A DNA stretch of 64,000 nt from Cyathus striatus (taxonomy: Eukaryota; Basidiomycota; Agaricomycetes; Agaricales; Nidulariaceae), in contig JAOVFP010000005.1 of assembly GCA_025738555.1 (NCBI GenBank), positions 2,418,001 to 2,482,000 on the forward strand, read 5' to 3'. How positions within the stretch are numbered: position 1 is the first letter of the stretch; each line of letters opens with the position of its first letter. The notes under the pieces are model-generated. The model was not told the DNA's origin. It did not search any database and saw only the letters and a list, made by a program, of their open reading frames with translations. Position numbers and translations under genes: made by a program. This document shows positions 24,791 to 36,128 of the stretch, piece by piece.

Positions 24791-25436
24791 TTCACTACTA
24801 CAACAGATGTATCAAGAGCCTAACAAGAGAGCGAGTTTTTCCCTTCTGTATTTTTATATCATGTTCTCGTTCAAATTTTGTTGTGCCTCTATCTCTTTGT
24901 TCCGAATTCTCCATTGTCAATCGCAGAATCATAAATGTACTTATTTTGCTCCTTGTGTGTATGTAATAAGTGTTATTTAAAAGGTGAGAGCGTGTGCAAT
25001 ATAAGTATTTGCGTTGAATTTCTGCTAGTACTTACTCCCAGTGGTGTGTGGTCAAGCCGACCATAGTTCAATTTGGTCAGGTCATTTATGACCATCAAAT
25101 TGGACCTAGGTCTTGGTCTGAAATTGAACGGAATATGAATTTGTTCGTTCAACTAATCCGAACCCATATCTTTTGTTTATCGATATATCCTCAGCCTGCA
25201 ACAAACGACTCAAAAATCAAAAGTTGTGGGTCCATTATAATTATTGCTTTCTTCAACACGCTTAACTTGCGCTTAACAGATGTTTTTTTTTCCATTCATT
25301 CAATGAGTTTAACAGCATTACTTATAAGTAGCAGTCCCACTGGACAAGCGTGCATTCCTACCTTGTAGCGCCCCTCCGAATTTTCCACTCTGCAACTTCC
25401 CCTATCTACGATCTAACTCACCTTATCAAGGCACTG
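24791..25436 (+). promoter_or_regulatory. Orphaned duplicate promoter, cut off by the Plavaka insertion
   Basis: From about 25200 the blocks TTGTGGGTCC, GAGTTTAACAGCATTA and ATAAGTAGC repeat the order seen upstream of the 23773 gene. The next 105 bases end abruptly at the presumed left end of the Plavaka element (25437). Together with the 36 bases between the element's right end and the ATG at 42039, the promoter-to-ATG distance would be about the same as in copy 1. The first part (24791-25190) holds no recognisable gene. Confidence 0.5.
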
Positions 25437-25645
25437 TGTCACGAAAGTCGAAAACATCTTGTAAGGCCTTAAGCCTTTACTTTCACTGTAGGTTCTTATC
25501 AGATCGTTGTAAGGCGCAAGCCAGTGTATTGCAATAGTGCCAAAAGGGATTGTAAGGTGTCGACTGCCATATAAGGCATCGTGTTGTACCCCGTGCAATA
25601 CAGTGCATTTTGAGGCTCTCATAATCTTAAGACCGTCTTTCAATT
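25425..25645 (+). repeat. Left subterminal AAGGC-motif cluster
   Basis: CAAGGCAC, TAAGGCCTTAAGCC, TAAGGCGC, TAAGGTGTC and TAAGGCATC recur at 20-80-base spacing just inside the left end. The mirrored cluster at 41690-41960 argues that both belong to one element and may be transposase-binding sites. Confidence 0.45.
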
Positions 25646-25823
25646 TCAGTATAATATTATTAAGTTATTCTGAGGCATTGCAGAATTATTGCTAGCTGTA
25701 ATGTTATTCATTTTGATGTATGCGTTGATGAAGGTTAAGGTTTGCTTATCTCGGTTATCATTGATTCTCATCTACTTACTCTTGTGTTGTCAGCGATACC
25801 CATCTTTTACTCTTACTCAAACG

Positions 25824-28800
25824 ATGGCTCGCCAGTCTGGGAAACGATCCAAAGCTACAGACATCGTATGTCAATACTATCATCACCATTTCAAGTCACA
25901 AGGAATACATAACCACCTAATGGTATGTGCACGGTCACACCGCTATGCAACCAATGTGGTTGCAAGGGAACATCAATTAGAAGATCTTGATATAAATGTG
26001 GATCATACAGTTCCACATACAGATGATGTAGATAATTCTGGTGAGAACAATACTATTTATTGTTGTATTTCATTTGCATTGTTGAAGATTGTACCAATGA
26101 AGGCCTCAAACCGATGGCAATGGATGTCGATACTGAAATTAATCAAGATAATGAAACTGAGCTACCAACAGTTGACAGTTATTGTTTTTTTTTCATTATA
26201 TTGGCAACATATTACTTACAGATTAATTCAGAAGATTTGCAAGAATTTATTGAAATTGAATACCACCCCAGTAGTGGAAAGAGTGCAATTAGAGTTCCAA
26301 TTGAAGAATATCAAGGGAGTGAGTCAAGCACAAGTTTTTCAGCTCATATGGCTGAATTATGGAGCGAATCAAAACCATGGCATCCATTCCGCACTGCACA
26401 AGATCTTACATTTGCGGAAAAATGTACAAGGCTTAACTTCAGTACAAATGTTAGTCAGGAGTGGCTTGACTTTATAAAGGAATCAGAGCCTGCCAATGGT
26501 GTTACATTCTCCTCAGCACCTGAGATGAATCACTTAATTGAATTAGCAGCAGCTTCTTCAGTAGGGGTATAGGTGTCCTTTATTTAAATGACACACCTTA
26601 CTGACTACAAATTTCAGTTTGATGCAGTAAAATTTACTGTTCCATACAAAACCGAAGCATATCAATATGAGGTTCTTCGATGACCAGTATGGGATTGGGT
26701 TAAAGAAATTGTTTCCCATCCAGTCATATCTAGATGCTTCACCTGGTATGTAGAGCAATGATATCATGTAGTTGGGGACAAGAAAATCCATTTCTGGAAT
26801 GAGCCTTGGACTGGGAATAAGTTCTGGAAACTACAGGTAAGTCAAAAAACTATATTTTAGAAATGTAACTTGAACATTATACAGAGTGAATTGCCAAAAG
26901 AAAGTGTCCCACTTTGCCTACTGCTTTGGAGTGACAAGGGAAAAGTATCAGAATTTGGAGGTCATAAAAGCTACCCAGTTATTGCTAGAATTCTCAACCT
27001 TCCATCTGAAATTCAGAATTTGAATGGATTTGCAGGTGCTTGCATTATTGGATGGCTGACAATTGTAAGTATATATTTATTGTTTCATAATTATAATACA
27101 CTAACTGTGGAATATGAAAGTTAATGATAATGTTGAACATGCTGGAAAACACTCCTGGGCTAACCATCATCAGTCCATTTGGCATGAAGCTATGTCACAC
27201 ATACTTGATTCACTGGTTGAGCCTGCCACTACTGGTGACTGGTATGAGTGTGGTGATGAGATTGAAAGGGAATTATTTCCATCTATATTAATATATTCAC
27301 TTGACTATGAAGAGCAGTATGAAATTACTTCATGCTACATATTTCTTGTGCTGATCATATCATCTGATAGAATTATTACTGTTCTAAATTGTGGTGTAAA
27401 TGGAGAGGCAGCATGCCCTACCTGTGAGGAGAAAACATCCAACTTCTTAACTGCATTAGGCAGTGGAAGCCCACATACAACAAGTGCATATATTGATCTT
27501 TGGAACAAGTCTTTAGAGTTAATGGAAGAAGAAAGAGAAAAAACTATATAAACCACTTGGCCTTATACATTTAAAGGTATAGTAACTCTCCTCTATTGTA
27601 ATCATACATTTTAATCAAGTTCCTTAGAATTGCTTTTGGGTTTTTCCGCATACAGATATTTATAGTACAATGTCATATGATGTTCTCCATGTGAATGAGA
27701 TAGGTGTTTGGAAGTGGCTATGGAACTATATCAAGCAGTACTTTAGTGGAGATCATGCAGCAGCAGCAAGAATTGAAAATTGGTGAGATCTTATCTGAAA
27801 GCAATGAACAAATATTGACTATTTGTAGTATTGGAAATTTGCCACCTTGGAGCAACTTACCATCATTTCAACACATCCTTACTATGGACTTTGCTGATGG
27901 AGGTAAATATGCTGACCTCCTTCAAGTAAGTAGATTTGAAATACCTCATTTGTACAGTTATTAATAATACAATAATAATCTCATAGATTATCTTACATGG
28001 TATTGCACCTGAAATAACTCAGGCAAATCAGCTCATAATTCAATGTATCCAATGTTTGGCAGTCATCAGCAATTATTCACACTTAAAAATGCATACTGAA
28101 GATACAATTGCTGAAGGATGTGAAGAAATTCAAATTCTCAGCAAGTTGTTAAAGGTAGATAATAATTCTAAATTCCAGTATGACAGTATTTGATTTTAGT
28201 TTACATTAGAAAACTACTGAGAAGTATGGATGGTCATGGAATATACTGAAGATTCATGCTCTTTTTGCTCATTTGTTTGATGACATTGAGGGAAAAGGTG
28301 TAACCTCAATATTTAACACCAAGTTGAATGAATGGGCTCATGGACCTTTGAAAGATGCAGCAAAACACTTTAATGACAGACAGGATAGCTTGGGAAGGCA
28401 GGTATGAGACCATTAAAAGATCAGAATTGAAAGCATCCATTCACAAATTTTACAGCTTATGAAACATGAACATTATCAATCCACCCTTTCAGCTATGAAG
28501 GAGAATATGAATAATCTGCTACAAAATAATAAACATCTAAAATCGAAGGTTCAGCATGTTTTGCTTTGTGGAAAGGGACCAGAGTTTAGCTACAATTCCC
28601 TTCCACCAAATATAGCAAGAAATCCAGCATTCTCCAAATTTTCAAACCAACTACATGCATATTTAACTCAATTTTATTGAGAGAATGGTATAATTCAAGC
28701 ACACAGTACAATAACACTTGGTAATAATGGAAAGGTAAGGTGTGTACAATATTTCTGCTGGACATCAACTTATAATATCATTTAGATTAAACAATTCTTT

Positions 28801-29217
28801 GAAGTTGATATTGACTATGTTTCTGAAGAAGACTGGAAAGTGTCACGAAGTATATTGCATTGCAAAGAAATTTATCATGGCTCTCCCCAGCATGATTGTG
28901 CTATGTTAGTTATTGATGACAAAATTAGTTATGCACAACTGTTGCTTTTATTTGAAGTTACAGTTGCAGATGATGGGAAGAAGCACTCAATGGCTTTTAT
29001 TCAAGTGTTTGACTCAGTTGCAAGGCCTGTCTGGAAGGACCATGCTTTAGGTTTTCAAAGAGTAAAAGAAGTTGTTGGGATGAAGAACACTATCTTTGTT
29101 TCCCTTGGATCAGTTGTACATGGTGTGCTCATGGTGAATGCAGAAGTTAAGCATTACTATTATGTCAATGATTTAGTTGATAATGACATACTACTTCGAC
29201 TGTGTAGATACACCTAA
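25824..29217 (+). pseudogene. Plavaka-like (KDZ) transposase, interrupted
   Basis: The probable start is ATG 25824 (MARQSGKRSK), followed by a zinc-finger-like segment (VCQYYHHHFKSQGIHNHLMVC) with one expected Cys replaced by Tyr. The conserved core has FRTAQDLTFAE, IHFWNEPWTGNKFW, VPLCLLLWSDKGKVSEFGGHKSYPVIARILNLP and AGACIIGWLTI, the block typical of Plavaka transposases. Then come MSYDVLHVNEIGVWKWLWNY and KKTTEKYGWSWNILKIH ... NTKLNEWAHGPLKDA. Introns of normal type are visible (about 26190-26220, 27064-27110, 28153-28207). In-frame TGA codons at 26681, 26759 and 28678, a TAA at 27549 and frame changes make this copy inactive. The stop at 29215-29217 directly abuts the stop of the convergent companion gene. 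Established: KDZ elements are abundant in basidiomycetes and were described alongside TET/JBP gene expansions. No TET/JBP gene is visible here. Confidence 0.75.
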
Positions 29218-29619
29218 TTAGACTTCATTTCCAATACAATCCATCAATTCATTGTAACTTGTGTCATCTGTTCTCATACCAGTACCCTGCTCATCATTCT
29301 GACTAGGGAATATCATGTTATTGTACCACTGAAAAGCTTCTTGAATACTTGGTTTATCATAAAATTTGTATAATATTAATTTGTATGCCTTGAAGTCTTC
29401 AGCATATGTGATGCCTGATTCCCCTACTGGGACAAACTCTGGATCTCCAGATAGACCAAATCATGCCTATAGTACATGTATCAGCAGATATTATAGAATA
29501 CATAAATGAATAACCTACCAATATAGCAATGAATGCAATAAATCCTGGAGTAACACATGTTAATCCCCAGTGTTTGGCAACAGTGTTCACATTATAGGCT
29601 TTCCCTTCCTTTTGAGCTC

Positions 29620-30283
29620 TGTCACAACCGTGCCCCTAGCCTGACTTGGCAGTGGAGTACAAGGGAGTAACTACGGAGAAGCAAGGGGTGAGTACAAGAT
29701 GAGAGCAAAGAACAAGAACTCAGGGGGTAGGACTTTGGCTTCAGCTTATGTGCTGCGCCCCTGGGATTCCTGGTCCTGGATTTCGGAGTAAGGGCAAGCC
29801 CTTTGGAGAAGACAGGAGATGAGAAGATGAGAGGTGTAACTCAAGTCAGACTGAAGGGTGAGGACATAGTTCAATATGAAACTGATGTCTAAGTACAAAT
29901 TGAGTACTACTTAAATACTAGAGACTCGGAGTAAGTAAAGGCTGCTGGCCAAGGCCAGTGGAGAAGTACAGTCAGGGTAGGCATACATAGAATGAATACT
30001 ATAACTAATTAAACATAATAAAACATGTTGGAGAAGTGAGTGTGTATGGTGGTGTAAAGTGAAACTGATAGTGGCACACTTAAGAATGATAAGTGACTCA
30101 CTATGAGATGTATACTACAATACTGAGGGGATAACTCAGTATGGTGGAAGAAAGGAAATGAGAGTAATCTATGTACAGTAATCAATATGTAATATTAAGA
30201 ACATAATCAAAGTCTGGAGTAAACAAAGGTGAAGGTGGAGTAAAGGCATAGGAGTCCGGAGGTAGGTGATATGGGATATGACA
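29620..30283 (-). repeat. Left LTR (3' LTR of the chromovirus)
   Basis: A 664-bp repeat with boundaries TGTCA...TGACA. It differs from the right copy mostly by transitions, several of them at CG versus TG or CA (for example CTTCGGAG against CTTTGGAG, AACGAG against AAATGAG), which fits deamination after insertion. Confidence 0.85.
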
Positions 30284-30299
30284 GTATTCCCCCCTTAAG
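30284..30299 (-). promoter_or_regulatory. Polypurine tract of the chromovirus
   Basis: On the minus strand the sequence reads CTTAAGGGGGGAATAC directly before the left LTR: a G/A run at the position where plus-strand priming starts in LTR retrotransposons. It fixes the element's orientation. Confidence 0.7.
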
Positions 30300-30459
30300 G
30301 CTGAGCCCTCAAGGCCTGAGCACATGATCAAATAATAAGCTTCTTGAAATTGATCAGTGTTTTGACCTCAGGTCTGGATATATAAAGGTCAGCTATGGAG
30401 GAAATTTTCAAAACATATTTACCCCACTACACCAGCTAATTTTCACATGACTGTTAACA

Positions 30460-32095
30460 ATGTCCTCTGTACACTCAAATGAAGAACCTACTCGAGAGGA
30501 GAAACTTAGGTTACTCCTCCACAAACAAGCAGAGCTGGAAGCTCTCAAGAAGGAGTTGAGGGGCGAGAAGGTGGAGAAACAGGGAGCTGAGAAGGAAGGG
30601 ACAGAGGGTGAGGCAGAGAAGGAAGATGCAATGGAAGTGGACAAGGGAGATTGACAATTGGAGGTGGTATGGGATAAGAAACATAAGCAGGAAGAGACAA
30701 AAGCGAGAGTCACTCAAATGATGGCAAGACTAACTGGTTGCCCAGTGGAGGAAACAATGAGGCAAGGTGCTTCTCCACCAGTACACATGGAGTATGATGT
30801 GACAATGGCAAGGTTGGGACTCATGTCATTTAGTAAAGGGTCAATTATGCAATCCTTACACTATCACAGGGGGGCTGATAGCTTTGTGATGACAGTGGAT
30901 GAGTCAACTCTGGTGGAGGAAGTGGTAGAGTGAGCATTGGCAGAGGTAGGGCCTATGAATGTAGGGGTTCCAGCTCCTGTGGTAGAGCCAGAGGTAATGA
31001 CCAATTCACAGGTAGGTACTTACATGAGCGTGGAGCAGATTGCTGACTGTGAACACACCATTCAGCAGCTGGAGGCCAAAGGCCACACCATAACATTGGA
31101 GGAAGAGGTGGAGAAGAGCATCCAGCAGGTGGAGAATGAGGGTGGCTCCAAGAGGAAGCGCACCCACATGAATCCGGAGGACATGACAGAGGTGATGCCA
31201 AAGCCGCCCAAGAAGACTACAACCTGGACTTCCCAATGCAAGGGAATAAAGAGCAAGGCTCTGGTGGATGATGAGGCAGAGGAAGACAATGCTAGCAACA
31301 AGGCTAGCCAGTCTGGAAGCAAGAGTCATACTGGCACAGAGAGCCAGGCTGGCGACAAGTCCAACGTCGAGGTGGAAGAAGTGAGGGCATCAGTGGAGAA
31401 AAAGGGTAAGGGTGTGGAGAAAGCCAAGGCAGCTGCAGAGAAGAAGGAGAAAGAGGTATATGTCTTGTCCAAGGTCCCTTGCAATGTGTGCAGCAAGTTC
31501 AATAGGGAGTGTTTGCTGGACCTCAAGTAAGTTGTCTGTTTGTCTTTCAGAGTTGTTCTGACTTGCTCCTAGGGGAAAGAAAATGAACCACAAGGCATGC
31601 AAGACATGTTGAATAAAGAAAGGGAGGTGCAACAATGATGGGATACTGTGGGGAACTGTAGTTCTGAGGAATGCAGAGGAGCGGAGAAAAGGTCTGGAGA
31701 AGATGAAGACTGGTGGTATTGGTCAGGAGAAACTGGTGGAGGAGTTGCAGATGCAACTGGCAGTGGCAAGGTTGGCATTAGAGATTGCAGAGCAACAAGC
31801 AGATGAAAGGTGGACCAAGCTCAAGATGTTCGATGCTGAGTGCAAGATTCTGAGGGACCAGCTGTTCCTAGTAGAGAATGAGTGCAACAAGTTGGCGATG
31901 CAGCTCAACTCCAGGAGCCCCTTATCGGACATGCTGATGGAGGCCTTGGGGAGGAACATCAGCATGCACATGGAGTTGATGGGAACATTGAACAGGTTGA
32001 TGACAACCACACAGGTGGCAGAGGAGGGTACTCCAGTGGAGACTAATGAGTCCGGGAGTAATGAGGAGGAAGAAGAAGATGAAGATGAAGAGTAG
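30460..32095 (+). pseudogene. Antisense accessory gene inside the chromovirus: coiled coil plus Zn2Cys6-like cysteine cluster
   Basis: On the strand opposite gag-pol, one reading frame runs from ATG 30460, through an intron 31527-31572 (GTAAGT...CCTAG), to TAG 32093-32095, about 530 residues. It is interrupted only by three TGA codons (30652-30654, 30931-30933, 31610-31612). The protein is charged and helical at both ends (coiled-coil-like), with a Lys/Glu-rich middle. Six cysteines follow: CNVCSKFNREC, 13 residues, then C-x2-C-x6-C, where the third TGA sits at the residue just after CKTC. C-x2-C-x6-C twice is the spacing of fungal Zn(II)2Cys6 DNA-binding clusters. The tail is an acidic run (EEEEEDEDEE). 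Function is unknown; a DNA-binding regulator of the element or its targets is inference. The intron and separate strand imply its own promoter. Confidence 0.65.
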
Positions 32096-32411
32096 ATGGG
32101 GAAAAATTGTATATACTTGTTTTTTGTGGACTTTAATGATTTTTTGGTGTGAGGAGAATGAACAGTAAGAGTAAACAATAAGATGGAGTAAAAAGAAACA
32201 CCTTAGGAGAAAACCAATACAACTCCATACTTCCACTCTCAGCCCACCTCATTAAGTATGCAAAGTGACAAGTCAGCTATGCTTATTAAATGTAGTGGTC
32301 ATCATGCAAGCGGTGTCCAGAGAAGTGTCAATCTTCAACCTTTGGTCAAGAAGACAGATATGGATATACAAGAAACTATAGTGGAGAAATGAAAATGTAA
32401 GTGGAGAAAGT

Positions 32412-35400
32412 CTATGTAACAGGAGTAGAAGGATTAGGCTTATTGGGATAACGAGCATAAAATTCCTCTATGAGCTCTGTAGCATGTTCTACTTCAGTGG
32501 CAGCCAACCAAGTGAGTTCTTTGTCAGTTCCTTCATAACCAGTCCATTGGACTAAGTAACAAAGTGGACATTTCTTGAACCAGCAATCCAGCTTGGGGTC
32601 GCAGATCTCACTGATCTTGAACTTGATATCTCCATTGATTTCCACAGGAGGAGGCAGAGGTATCTCTCGACCAGGGATAGTATTTTCTACTGCAGGCTTG
32701 AGCATAGAAACATGGAATATAGGGTGTACAGCTCGGAAATTGGAAGGGAGTCTAAGGGTGCAGGAGTGGGTACCAGTTTCGGCAATGATCTTGAAGGGAC
32801 TGTAATGCTTTTCAGCCAATTTCTTGAAAGGGTGAGTGGTGTTGAAGAACTTAGCATGGATGAAGGCTTTAGTTCCAACTTTGAACTCTGGGGCAGGCAA
32901 GTGACAGTTGTCTGCTCTGACCTGATTGCGCTTCTGAGCAAGTGCTATTTTGGCCTTGAGGTTTTCATGAAGTTCCTGAAGGTCTATGGCATAGTCCCTA
33001 GCATGAACAGAGGTAACGTCACATTTGGGATAAACTGTAATCTGTGGATGATAACCCTTATTGGCAAAGAAAGGAGTAGTATTAGTGGTCGAGCTCGGTG
33101 TATTGTTATATGCGAACTCAGTGATGGGAAGGAGATCAGCCCAGTTGTCCTGCTGGTAATTGCAGTAAATGCAAAGGTACTGCTCTAAGACTTGGTTAAT
33201 GCATTCAGTTTGTCTGTCGCCTTCTGGATGGTATCTGGAGGTAAAGTGTAGATTAATGTTGAGAACCTTACCAAGAGACCAGAAGAAGTGGGAGACAAAC
33301 TCCAAACCATGATCAGAGGTAATGTGACTGGGAACACCATGCTTAGAGAATATGTGCATGACAAAGAGCTTAGCGAGCTGGGCAGAGGTGATAGTGTTAT
33401 GACAAGAGATGAAGATAGCTTGCTTGCTAAGGTGGTCAACAATAACTAGGATTGAATTGTACTTATCAAATCCAGAGATGGGAAGCATTTCAATGAAGTT
33501 CATAGAGATAGAGTGCCATGGGCACTCTGGGATAGGCAATTGCTTCAAGGTACAGTAGGGATGGTGATGCTGTGGTTTAGACCATAAGCAGGTGGTGCAA
33601 GACTTACAATAGTCCTTGACATAAGTACGAAGTCCAGGCCAAGTATATTTCTGTTGAATATTATCCAAGGTCTTGTTCTGACCAGGGTGTCCAGCAAGTA
33701 AATGGTCATGTTTGTACTGGACAATGCAAAGGTGGAAAGAATCATCATCTGGGACATAAATCCAGTTGTCAAGACAGAGTAAGCCATCTGAACCAACAGA
33801 CCAATGATTAGTAGGGTTGCAAAAGTGAATAGAAGCAATAGTGTCTAGGGGTTAGGCAGTGAGGATGTCATAGTGGAGTTGCTCAACATCCATGATGATG
33901 CTGGCATGGAAAACAGGATGAAGGAGTGTGGTGGCACAGATAGAGGTGATGAGCTGTTCTTGGGTAAAAACAGGGTGAAAATTGTGTGGATTGACTTTGG
34001 CATAGTTGTTATTCCCCCCTTTAGGGTAGACATCCCATTGTCTAGTTAAAGCATCAGGTTTCACACCAAGTTTCCCTGGGCAGAAATGAATAACCAGATT
34101 GAACTGAGACAGGTACTCTGACCAACAAGCCTGGTGGCAAGTGAGAATCTTGGTGGTGGAGAAGTACTCTAAGTTTTTATGGTCAGTAACCACATCAACC
34201 AGAGTACCAGAACCTTCCAAGTAGTGTTGCCAGACATGAAAAGCTTCAAAGATAGCCAGGAGTTCCTTGTCATGGGTGTCATAATTCAGTTCAGGAGTGG
34301 TGAAGGTATGGGAATGGAACACAATGGGGTGAATATCGCCATCATCAGCAACAATCGAGAGGATTTCTCTGAGAGCATAATCAGAGGTGTCAGTCTCTAC
34401 AATGATCTGGGCATCAGGGACCCAATGAGTGAGTACAGGGGCTGTAGTGAAGGTGTCCTTCAGTTTCTCAAATGCTGAATGGCAAGCTGGAGAAAAGTCC
34501 CATTTCAAACCCTTGCAGGTAAGATGAGTGAGGGGCACTACAATGTCAGAGTAGTGCTGGATAAAGCACCTATAGAAATTGGCAAACCCAAGGAAAGACT
34601 GAATGTCTTTAACCTTCTTAGGCTCAGGCCAATCCCTAATGGTTTGGACTTTATCCTGGGACATAGTGAGGCCACCCAGAGAAAGGACATAACCTAAGTA
34701 CTCAACAGATTCAGTGTGAAATTCACACTTGTCTGCCTGGGCATAGAGCCCATATTGGCATAAACACTTGAGAACTTCTTTAACATGCCGTTTGTGCTCC
34801 TTGAGACTATCAGAGTAGATTAGTATATCATTGAGGTAGACTGTAACGCACACATTGAGCATGTTCTTGAAGATGTCATTCATGAAATGTTGGAAAGCCA
34901 CAGGTGCATTGGTGAGTCCAAACAGCATCTAGCCATTCAAATGAACCATAGCAAGTGTGAAAAGCAGTCTTCCACTCATCTCCATTAGTGATGTGGACTA
35001 AGTGGTAAGCATGGTGGAGATCAATCTTAGTGTAGATTCTAGCCTTGCAAGGAGAGTCAAGGAGGTCGGAAATAAGGGGAAGGGGATATTGATCCTTTTT
35101 GGAGATTGCATTGAGCCCATGGAAATTGACACAGAGTCGAAGGGATCCATCTTTCTTCTGGACAAAGAGTACTGGTGCTCCATGTGGAGAATGAGAAGGA
35201 CAGATGAAACCAATCCAGAGATGTTTGTCAATGAACTCTCATAGAGAGGTCAACTCAGACTGTGAGAGTGAATATACAGTACTGACTGGAGGAGACATAC
35301 CTTCCTCCAAGTTGATCCAGAGATTGTAAGGGTGATGCAGAGCAAGAGTGTCTGCTTGTGTTTTGCTGAAGACATCAGTGAACTCGTGGTATTCCAGAGG

Positions 35401-36012
35401 AATATTGGAGAGGTCCATGGCTTCTGCAGCCATGGCAGCAGCAGAAGCTGAAACTATGGCACTGACTTGTATCCTAAACATCTGTGAGCCTGCAAGCTTA
35501 CTAGCTGGGAGAAAAGCTGCAGCATTAATGAGCGAGATACTAGGAGGTGGACTATTGTCCAACAGAGGAACAGAAGATGATGCTGGTGATGGAGAGGTTT
35601 GCAAGGAGGCAGATGCCTTCAGTGCAGGTGTTGACAAAGATGGTGAAGATTCTCCTAGAACTGGGGTTTGGAAGCCAAGTATATGTCTTTCAGTCCAGTC
35701 AATCAATGGATTGTGTTGGGAGAGCCAGTTAAATCCTAATACCACAGAGCAGGAAGAATCGAGCAGAGTTACATAGAAAGAAATATCCATGCATTCACCA
35801 GTAGGAAACATTACAGATAATAATGTACTCTCTGTAAGTATGGAGTTAGAGGTACCATCAAAAAGTTTCAGTGCAATGGGAGGGACTGGAGTTGTGGGGA
35901 GGTTGTGCTCCCTCACAAATGATGAGTCAGCAAAACAGTGGGTTGAACCAGAATTGATGAGTGAGAGAAAAGATAAGGGCATATCTGGCACAGCTGGAGA
36001 AAATGAAGTCAA
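32412..36012 (-). pseudogene. Chromovirus pol: protease, reverse transcriptase, RNase H, integrase, chromodomain
   Basis: In order on the minus strand: a retropepsin-like protease (INSGSTHCFADSSF; NSG replaces the active DSG); reverse transcriptase ([44 protein letters not shown] with YLND replacing YLDD); RNase H (VETDTSDYA); integrase zinc region (HLLAGHPGQ ... CKSCTTC) and core (SMNFIEMLP, ITSDHGLEF, YHPEGDRQTE). A chromodomain ends the protein (YLVQWTGYEGTDKELTWLAA), placing it with chromoviruses that target heterochromatin. Breaks: TGA at 35239-35241, a two-base deletion near 34930 just before the MLFGLTNAP block, and TAA at 33852-33854. Otherwise the frame is continuous. Catalytic replacements in protease, reverse transcriptase and integrase make it inactive. 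Confidence 0.88.
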
Positions 36013-36128
36013 TGGAGTATGTACAGCTTGGGGGTCAAAAAGAGCAGATGCATCTAGTCTTATCTCCTTAGGTGCACAGGAGAGATTAACATGGCCCTCA
36101 GCCTGTGCAGAGTCACTGGAGCTGCTCT

